From Symbiodinium natans (taxonomy: Eukaryota; Sar; Dinophyceae; Suessiales; Symbiodiniaceae): DNA of 60,855 nt. The notes under the pieces were generated by a model. It saw only the letters and a program-made list of their open reading frames with translations, searched no databases and was not told the DNA's origin. The stretch covers positions 1 to 60,855 of the forward strand of contig CAJNDS010000842.1 in assembly GCA_905221605.1 (NCBI GenBank). Direction: 5' to 3'. Below are positions 55,475-60,855 of the stretch, in pieces (position 1 is the stretch's first letter; every line of letters starts with the position of its first letter). A program made the translations under genes and the position numbers.

Positions 55475-55589
55475 CGACTGGCTGTTCTCCTTGGCTTTCA
55501 AGGTGTTCCGACTTTGGGCCAACAAGAAGACAAGAGACCCTCGGCTGCCCTACGCCTTGCTAACATGTGCCGAGAGCAGTCCCGTTTAA
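55475..55589 (+). CDS. CRAL-TRIO gene, C-terminal core exon
   Basis: Acceptor TCTTCGCAG, reads DWLFSLAFKVFRLWANKKTR then DPRLPYALLTCAESSPV. The pattern W-x-F-S-x-x-F-K-V-F-R-x-W...K-T-R matches the (APW)xFSxxWxxVKPFLDxKTR block after YPE in Sec14-like proteins. The downstream frame may shift at the next splice. Confidence 0.65.
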
Positions 55590-55635
55590 GGGGATTCTAT
55601 TCTATTTGTAGTATGAAAGGGGTATTTTCGAGAAG

Positions 55636-55749
55636 CAGCGCATCAGAGTAACTCGCACGATGATGTGTGGCTGCATGTTGAATACTGGTCCCAGTCTCAT
55701 TAGATCAGCACTTGCTTCCTTTGAATATCAAGCGGATGTGGTCGATTAG
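55636..55749 (+). CDS. Exon (37 codons)
   Basis: Acceptor TTTCGAGAAG, reads QRIRVTRTMMCGCMLNTGPS then LIRSALASFEYQADVVD. A second frame (EAAHQSNSHDDVWLHVEYW) is open. Confidence 0.45.
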   Translation, partial: QRIRVTRTMMCGCMLNTGPSLIRSALASFEYQADVVD

Positions 55750-55797
55750 AGTTCCCAGCCTTCGCAGGTTACACACAACTTCCCTACAATTTACTTA

Positions 55798-55907
55798 AGA
55801 ACCCCCAAAAAAACACAAGAGTTGAAATCCCTATATTGCCCTTATAAGGAGGGTTTTTTGTTCCTTTGTCTTTTTTTTTTTGGCGGGGGGGGTGTGTGTT
55901 CTTAAGC
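55798..55907. mobile_element. Family-15 element
   Basis: CTTAAGAACCCCCAAAAAAA and GGGGGGTGTGTGTTCTTAAG. CAATTTA and CAGTTTG flank it; removal leaves FPT joined to VCRFLFTDHVLSPLK. Confidence 0.55.
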
Positions 55908-55983
55908 AGTTTGTCGCTTCCTGTTCACTGACCATGTCCTGTCACCCCTCAAGGCGTGACCGACCTTGCACGGTCTTCTGCAG

Positions 55984-56066
55984 GGATTTGGGCGGGTTAC
56001 CCAAGCGATCTTCTGCACCTGTGGGACAGAATCGGCTACAGACTTAAGGTCTGCCTTCAAGAGTAA
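55984..56066 (+). CDS. Exon, possible C-terminus
   Basis: Acceptor TTCTGCAG, reads IWAGYPSDLLHLWDRIGYRL then KVCLQE and TAA. Confidence 0.5.
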
Positions 56067-56137
56067 CCCTAAACCCTAAACCGTAAGCCCTAAACCTTAA
56101 ACCCTAAGCTTTGTTTAGCCTTCGTGTCTCTTGTCAG

Positions 56138-56209
56138 AGCATATTTCCGGCATGAAGGTCCTGTGAGGTCAAAGTCGCCGCCAAGCACGCAACACTTGAA
56201 CATCAGCCG
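56138..56209 (+). CDS. Exon with GTTTAGGG donor
   Basis: Acceptor CTTGTCAG, reads AYFRHEGPVRSKSPPSTQHL then NIS. Confidence 0.55.
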
Positions 56210-56265
56210 GTTTAGGGTTTAGGGTTTAGGATGTAGGGTATGTGCCCTGTCCTGCTTGTTGTCAG

Positions 56266-56477
56266 ATGGACATCGGGTTCGTGCAGGCCGCGCCAAGTTG
56301 TATGGGTGTTCAGAAGATAGGATAGGAGTCGCTGACAAATTCTTTGCCAGCTCACTTGAGCCCGAGGACAAGTTCTTGTTCATTGGTGGCAAAGCTGATC
56401 CGCCAATGGCGCAGTTGCAGGACAAGCGTTCATGTTGCTCCAATCGCACAATCGCTTTGCACATTGCGCAGTTTTGA
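56266..56477 (+). CDS. Exon (70 codons)
   Basis: Acceptor GTTGTCAG, reads GHRVRAGRAKLYGCSEDRIG, DKFFASSLEPEDKFLFIGGK and QDKRSCCSNRTIALHIAQF, TGA. A shorter reading ends near MAQLQ. A separate frame after GCGCAG (56471) reads LKGIIP, is split by a family-1 element, and resumes FHGRACAAPTTADSL to donor GTGAGC. Confidence 0.55.
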
Positions 56478-56490
56478 AGGGCATCATACC

Positions 56491-56570
56491 TTGGGATGTG
56501 TTCCCTTATACTAACAGTCCTCAATAGGATTATACTACCCCCTATTATAAGATAAGGGGGAACATCCCAA
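56491..56570. mobile_element. Family-1 introner-like element
   Basis: TTGGGATGTGTTCCCTTATA and GGGGGAACATCCCAA. 8-bp direct repeat ATCATACC at 56483 and 56571. Confidence 0.75.
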
Positions 56571-56643
56571 ATCATACCTTTTCATGGTCGCGCGTGCGCT
56601 GCGCCGACGACTGCTGACAGCCTGTCCGGTGAGCCAGCAACCA

Positions 56644-56758
56644 CTCGGAGGTTCATGGGTACTTTTAACCCCAATTCTAAGTCCAGTTATCACCTACTTA
56701 GAGGACTTAGGGGGCTTATAAGTACAGTTCTACTTGGGGTTATAAGTACCCTGAACCT
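56644..56758. mobile_element. Family-2 element with clean direct repeat
   Basis: CTCGGAGGTTCATGGGTACT and AAGTACCCTGAACCT. GCAACCA at 56637 and 56759. Removal gives a frame SNQDWFHYQQLPAESLSKQV. Confidence 0.7.
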
Positions 56759-56983
56759 GCAACCAGGACTGGTTCCATTACCAGCAGCTGCCCGCTGAGA
56801 GCCTAAGCAAGCAAGTATTCGTCAAAGGGCTTCATCTTTGACAGCGCATGGCTGTTTGAAATGGCTTCCATGCGTTGTGTTGGGCTAGCGAGAGATGTAC
56901 CGATGAAACCCTAAACCCCAAACCCTAAACCCCAGACCCTAAACCCTAAACCCTATAAACCCTAAACCCTAAACCGACCTTAG

Positions 56984-57088
56984 GTTCGGTGGGCAAGGAT
57001 ATTCCCTCGATGGCGATAACTTCTTACGCCGCGCGGTTGATCACCTCGACGCGGAGGCGAAACAAGGCCGAGTCAGCTCATGCGCTGC
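56984..57088 (+). CDS. Exon (35 codons)
   Basis: Acceptor CGACCTTAG, reads FGGQGYSLDGDNFLRRAVDH then LDAEAKQGRVSSCAA. The F-x-G-x-G-x-x-L start loosely resembles short motifs in ubiquitin-pathway adaptors; this is only a hint. Confidence 0.55.
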
Positions 57089-57169
57089 ACGCCCTAAACC
57101 CTAAACCCTTAGCCCTAAACCTATATAAACCTAAACCCTAAACGCTACACCCTCAAGACAAAATAAATA

Positions 57170-57530
57170 GAATTTGTATGTGGTATGATTCTGAATTTTC
57201 CCAGGTTGTTTGTCTAAACAGCTGACAAGCATAGTTTAAGTACATTCACCCACAGCGCCTAGGAGGCCAAATGCTCAATTTACTTAAACCTCTGGCAAAG
57301 AATCCCAGGAGGCCAGCCAGGGCCGGAAGGCCAACAAAAATCACCTCAGGTTCTAAACCAGAAACTTTCGCTCAAAACTTTCGCTCAAAACTTATTGGGA
57401 CCCCCTCCCCCCCTTGCCCCCTAACCTAATATCTGAAAAGAAACTTTCGCTCATAACTTGCGCTCAAAACTTTCGCTCAAAACGTTTCGCTCAAACTTAT
57501 TCGGACCCAAACCTTATACAATTTCTATGA
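57170..57530 (-). repeat. Dispersed element copy B
   Basis: AACAGCTGACAAGC, GCGCCTAGGAGGCC and TCAATTTACTTAAAC are the reverse complement of copy A at 43030-43140. The right part carries four ACTTTCGCTCAAAAC-type words also found at 39765. Confidence 0.65.
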
Positions 57531-57570
57531 ACCCTAAACCCTAAACCCTAAACCCTAAACCCTGCCGAAG

Positions 57571-57675
57571 ATGGCAAGGTTGGGAGTTGCCTGAGACGTT
57601 GAATACAAACATCTCCATCTCCCAGCTTGCCTCGACGGAAGTGGCGGACGCAGGAGCTGCTGGCAACGAGCTCGG
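57571..57675 (+). CDS. Exon with GTTTAGGG donor (35 codons)
   Basis: Acceptor TGCCGAAG, reads WQGWELPETLNTNISISQLA then STEVADAGAAGNEL. Confidence 0.6.
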
Positions 57676-57730
57676 GTTTAGGGTTTAGGGTTTAGGGTTC
57701 AGGGTTTAGGGTTTAGGGTTTAGGGTTTAG

Positions 57731-57906
57731 GTGTGCTCCACTCACATCAAGCAGCAAGCAAGGGGTTGCCAACAACGGTTGCAGAAAGCATCGAGTCGGA
57801 TGCTTTCGCGCAAGAGGTTGTGCAATCGTGTCGAGCGCATCTTCCCGAAAATCGACAGAAGCCTCTTGAAAGTTGATCCAAGGGAGTTCAGGTTCGGAGT
57901 CGAAAG
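57731..57906 (+). CDS. Exon with telomeric acceptor (58 codons)
   Basis: The acceptor is GGGTTTAG. Reads VCSTHIKQQARGCQQRLQKA, KRLCNRVERIFPKIDRSLLK and VDPREFRFGVE. Donor GTGGGT. Strongly basic, probably helical. Confidence 0.65.
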
Positions 57907-57966
57907 GTGGGTATTTTGGGTCTAGGGTTGAGTGTTGAGAAACTTTTGGCTTTTGGAGCTTCTCAG

Positions 57967-58024
57967 GCGCTCCTTCATGCCTGTTCTTTGGCTCTTGATG
58001 CATTCTCCAACCTCAAAGTTAAAG
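57967..58024 (+). CDS. Exon
   Basis: Acceptor GCTTCTCAG, reads ALLHACSLALDAFSNLKVK, donor GTTTGGG. Confidence 0.55.
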
Positions 58025-58165
58025 GTTTGGGTTTAGGGTTTAGGGTTTAGGGTTTAGGGTTTCGGTAAACCCTAAACCCAAAACCCAAACCTCTAACGGG
58101 GTGGGGAAGCGGGACCGCAAGAAGTTTGTCGCAAGCAAGGGGGGTCGTAGGTGAGCTGCGCGCAG

Positions 58166-58234
58166 CCAGGAGAGGATGCGAGCAACATCTCCTCAAAAAT
58201 CGGTGATATCTTCAGCCCCTTCCAGGCATCCCAT
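58166..58234 (+). CDS. Exon
   Basis: Acceptor TGCGCGCAG, 23 codons reading PGEDASNISSKIGDIFSPFQ then ASH, donor GTAGGC. Confidence 0.5.
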
Positions 58235-58263
58235 GTAGGCTGCATAGTTTGGGGTTTAGGTAG

Positions 58264-58433
58264 CCAGAGTTGCAGCATGACAGCCGGAGATCCCCTCATT
58301 CCGTGAATCTGACCTTTCTTCCCTACACAAGGCCTGCTGTGGGTGTCTGCAGTTCTCTCCTCCGCGCCGGCGCACACAGAGCTACCCGGCAGCATGGAGG
58401 CCTGTCTCCTTCTTCTGCCGCAGCCAGCCTTGG
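58264..58433 (+). CDS. Exon (56 codons)
   Basis: Acceptor TTTAGGTAG, reads PELQHDSRRSPHSVNLTFLP then RPAVGVCSSLLRAGAHRATR and SPSSAAASL. Donor GTACCC. Confidence 0.6.
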
Positions 58434-58544
58434 GTACCCTAAGCCCTATAAGGATAAGGATTTAGGGTTTAAGGTTTTGGGTTTTGAAAAACCTAAACCC
58501 TGTTGTGTCGCTCTCCGGCTGGCCACAAGCAAGTAGTTTTTAAG

Positions 58545-58620
58545 GCCGGGCGCGTCTTCCACCCACGCCACAAGGCCCAGAGCCCAGCCGCCTGTCACAA
58601 CAGCATGGGCCCTTAAAATG
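58545..58620 (+). CDS. Exon with GTTTAGGG donor
   Basis: Acceptor GTTTTTAAG, reads PGASSTHATRPRAQPPVTTA then WALKM. An overlapping frame ends HNSMGP and stop. Confidence 0.5.
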
Positions 58621-58691
58621 GTTTAGGGTTTGGGGTTTAGGGTTTGGGGTTTAGGGTTTAGGGTTTAGGGTTTAGGGTCCAAGGTTTAGGC

Positions 58692-58739
58692 TTGGGATGT
58701 TCCCCTTTTACTAACAGTCCTTAATCGGATAAAATGGCT
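58692..58739. mobile_element. Family-1 element, left half only
   Basis: TTGGGATGTTCCCCTTTTAC and ACTAACAGTCCTTAATCGG without a right arm. Confidence 0.6.
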
Positions 58740-58816
58740 CTGCCTCCGTTATCATCTTTAACTCATGTAGGGTCAGGGCTCGGGGCTTTCTGTTTAGGCT
58801 GTAGGGTGAAGTCTAG

Positions 58817-58975
58817 AGACGATTGAGTCATTGCACTTCCGAGAACAGGGCTATTTGTATCTTCCACCGCATGACATGTTACTTAATCCTAGAAAGGACC
58901 CCCCCCCAAAAAAAAGTAAAGCAAAAAAATGCAAAGACAAAGAACCATCGCGGCCATAAACGCTTTGATTCGTAG
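58817..58975 (+). CDS. Exon (52 codons)
   Basis: Acceptor AAGTCTAG, reads RRLSHCTSENRAICIFHRMT then CYLILERTPP and a Lys-rich stretch from a C-run/A-run. That run may carry length errors. Confidence 0.4.
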   Translation, partial: RRLSHCTSENRAICIFHRMTCYLILERTPPQKKVKQKNAKTKNHRGHKRFDS

Positions 58976-59040
58976 CCTGCCGCCGTTTCATGTTGCTTTC
59001 TCAAAGCAACGCCCGGTGCAGGTGACAGAGGGCCGTGTAG
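58976..59040 (+). CDS. Exon with GTAAGG donor
   Basis: Acceptor GATTCGTAG, reads PAAVSCCFLKATPGAGDRGP. Confidence 0.5.
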
Positions 59041-59185
59041 GTAAGGAGCTACGCTGAGACATAGCGAGTACATGGGTCATTTATGGTCTAGGGTTTGGGG
59101 TACCCTTATTCCTTCAGCCCTAAACCCTAAACCCTAAACCCTAAAGCTCTGGAAATCAGGGCAGGAGGCACGGTTTAAGGATTAG

Positions 59186-59287
59186 GGTTGGCGTGGCGGG
59201 CTTCGATTCGCAACGAGCCATCCAGCCGAGGCGCGCCAACTCCACAGCAGTTTGCGCAACCACCGGGAGGCATGCGAATGAGCACAG
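59186..59287 (+). CDS. Penultimate exon of a membrane protein gene
   Basis: Acceptor AGGATTAG, reads LAWRASIRNEPSSRGAPTPQ then QFAQPPGGMRMST. Donor GTAACC, ending one base into a codon. Pro/Gln-rich, likely the cytosolic side. Confidence 0.65.
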
Positions 59288-59511
59288 GTAACCCTAAACG
59301 CTAAACCCTAAACCCAGAGTGACAGCACAGTATTTAGGAGCATAAACGCCATGCGCACAGAAAAAGTCTTAAACCCTAATGAGACCCCATAAACTTGCCA
59401 TAAACCCTAAGCCCTAAACCCTAAACCCTAAGCTTAAAACCTAGACCCTAACCCTAAATCTTAGACCCTAAGCCCTCAACCCTAAACCCAAACCACAGTT
59501 TTCCAATCCAG

Positions 59512-59675
59512 GCCTGACACCTCGCAGAAATTTTACTTTCCTCATCATCGTCGGCGCCCTTGTCGTGCTGGCCGCGGCGTCTTCGCAAGCAATCTTGGAG
59601 ACGCATGGCTGGCACCCTTTGAAACAGATGTTCAGTGGTATACTAGCCTGCGCAGATACGCCAGATGTGGTTTAA
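59512..59675 (+). CDS. Terminal exon, single-pass membrane protein
   Basis: Acceptor AATCCAG leaves two bases that complete the codon from 59287 (G + GC). Reads LTPRRNFTFLIIVGALVVLA then AASSQAILETHGWHPLKQMF and CADTPDVV, TAA. FTFLIIVGALVVLAAA is a good transmembrane helix after a positive RR. No family assigned. Confidence 0.65.
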
Positions 59676-59805
59676 ATCAGGGTTCAAGAAGCTTTCGCAC
59701 CGCAAGTCCTCCGAGGACATATGCGATGAGTTGGGTGCACCGCTAAGCGGCGATGCCTTCCGGGCTACTCGAGCAGTGGATGTGGTGTCGAAGGTTACTA
59801 AATAG
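59665..59805 (+). CDS. Small overlapping ORF (46 aa)
   Basis: ATG overlaps the stop region of the previous exon. Reads MWFKSGFKKLSHRKSSEDIC then LGAPLSGDAFRATRAVDVVS. It could be an alternative reading or 3' sequence. Confidence 0.3.
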   Translation: MWFKSGFKKLSHRKSSEDICDELGAPLSGDAFRATRAVDVVSKVTK

Positions 59806-59836
59806 AATCTATTAAGGTTACTAAATAGAATCTATT
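59791..59836. repeat. Perfect 23-bp tandem duplication
   Basis: AAGGTTACTAAATAGAATCT plus ATT, twice in direct succession. Confidence 0.9.
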
Positions 59837-60023
59837 GCCGGATGATTCAGGGAAACCCGTAAGATGTTGCCGCGAGAAACTGCGCAACGCATCTTGCTGG
59901 GCCGGCAAAACCTTGGAGAAAAGAATGCTGCAGTCGGCTGCTGTCAACAGATTAGATGGGGTTCCTTACCTTTTCGCTGTTCTTCCCCGTACATCTGATC
60001 TCATGGAACCGGATCTTAATTGA
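59835..60023 (+). CDS. ORF up to the composition break (62 aa)
   Basis: Reads DDSGKPVRCCREKLRNASCW then EKRMLQSAAVNRLDGVPYLF and ends TGA exactly where AT-rich DNA begins. Unknown. Confidence 0.4.
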   Translation: MPDDSGKPVRCCREKLRNASCWAGKTLEKRMLQSAAVNRLDGVPYLFAVLPRTSDLMEPDLN

Positions 60024-60855
60024 TTAGGAATTCGTGTTCGATAGAAACAACGACCTTTAGTTCGAGTTGATTGAAATTTACGTGCTTGTCAGAACTGATT
60101 TCTGTTTCTTCATCGAATCAAATTAAAATATCATTTATTTGGGAATCATTTTGAGGTTTTGGATTTGATTTTTCTTTCCTTTTTGGGAAAGGATCCAAAA
60201 GCTTCGTTTTATTGGGAATCGAAATTACACAAGGATCTAATGGACAGATATTATAGCATCTTTTGATTGAATTAGACTTGTTATACGATGAATGGATCTA
60301 TATTAAAATTGATCGATATTTTTCGAGATTCTATTCGATTATGATTTGATATGGTAGATTTATGACGAACTATCGATGATCGATGTTCGATCGATGATTT
60401 TATCTAAGCGTATATTTTGTTCTTAATAAAATTCATGGGGTGAGTATCTTCGAATGATTTTGGATATTAGCTATCAAAATATAGAAAGCATTTATTAGGA
60501 TGAATATTTGTATGAAATATAAATATACATATTTTCTATTGTGATATAAGGATATTCATATTTCAAGGTTCCGGAAAATCTGGGAATGGGGTAGAGGAGG
60601 GATGTCGATGGATGATGATTCTTTCTTTAATGTTTTAGTTGGGAGTTGGTATGGTTTCTTTGATGGATTTGATTGGTAATGTGGGGGGTTGATTTTGATT
60701 ATTGGCCAAATTCAGGGGGATTATTAGGATGTATGAGGGGATATATTTGAGATGAGGATAGATTAGATATCTGATTTTAAGTAAATGTTTCTTGTATTTG
60801 CTTCTCTTATGGTTGGGCCTCGAGGATTATTAGATCTATATTATTGGTGGAATGA
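60024..60855. other. AT-rich tail without genes or heptamers
   Basis: Base composition drops abruptly (visibly about two-thirds A+T). GATTTTGATT and ATCGATGATCGATG words, no TTTAGGG, no ORF of note. May be a different genome joined by assembly, or a distinct repeat. Confidence 0.6.

Noticed and set aside
1-60000. TTTAGGG arrays as true telomeres or subtelomere
   Set aside because: Tracts are short, face both directions, and lie between exons throughout 60 kb. None caps the contig.
2740-60020. tRNA or rRNA genes
   Set aside because: No cloverleaf with conserved TTCGAANC-type arm or rRNA motif stood out.
1-60855. Dinoflagellate spliced-leader genes or relict leader sequences
   Set aside because: I looked for the conserved leader core with TTTGGCTCAAG and saw no convincing match; a computed search would be needed to be sure.

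Overview
This window looks like nuclear DNA of a dinoflagellate or a close alveolate relative. The evidence is indirect. Short GC-rich exons sit far apart in repeat-filled DNA. Splice donors include GC and GA as well as GT, as is established for dinoflagellates. A CCCH zinc finger at 578-1111 has a sequence style I associate with dinoflagellates. The Arabidopsis-type telomere heptamer TTTAGGG/CCCTAAA occurs in well over a hundred internal tracts. I saw no rRNA, tRNA, bacterial operon or CRISPR array.

Layout. 1-3.2 kb: CCCH ORF, a 3'-side repeat field and two exons. 3.2-18 kb: dozens of short exons, nearly all best read on the + strand, separated by heptamer tracts and small inverted-repeat elements. 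19.1-20.6 kb: a 113-bp tandem array whose units each carry a donor and an acceptor. 20.6-39.5 kb: more exon/intron DNA, including several exons over 50 codons (21.4, 21.9, 30.8, 32.8 kb). 39.7-43.2 kb: an island almost free of TTTAGGG with overlapping unidentified ORFs and a dispersed repeat. 43.2-51 kb: exons, including one of 107 codons at 47.4 kb. 51.2-55.6 kb: exons that together read as a Sec14-like CRAL-TRIO gene, the only gene I can name by domain with reasonable confidence. 56-59.7 kb: further exons ending in a single-pass membrane protein C-terminus. 60.02-60.86 kb: an abruptly AT-rich tail that may be an assembly join.

The main discovery is intron structure. (1) Many introns begin inside the telomere-like repeat, so that the donor is GTTTAGGG, GTTAGGG or GTGAGGGTTTAGGG. 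Some acceptors are the AG of TTTAG. Exons are typically flanked by CCCTAAA on the left and TTTAGGG on the right, so many introns have inverted telomeric ends. (2) At least ten exons are split by 60-210 bp inverted-repeat elements with 4-8 bp flanking direct repeats. Removing the element plus one copy of the direct repeat restores an open frame. These behave like introners, intron-generating transposons, of at least eight sequence families. (3) Heptamer tracts lie inside several elements, which suggests that telomere-like DNA was added to, or expanded within, introners.

Exon calls are by eye. The reading frame and splice sites are seen in the sequence; the functions are mostly unknown. Several exons stay open on both strands, and this is stated where it matters.
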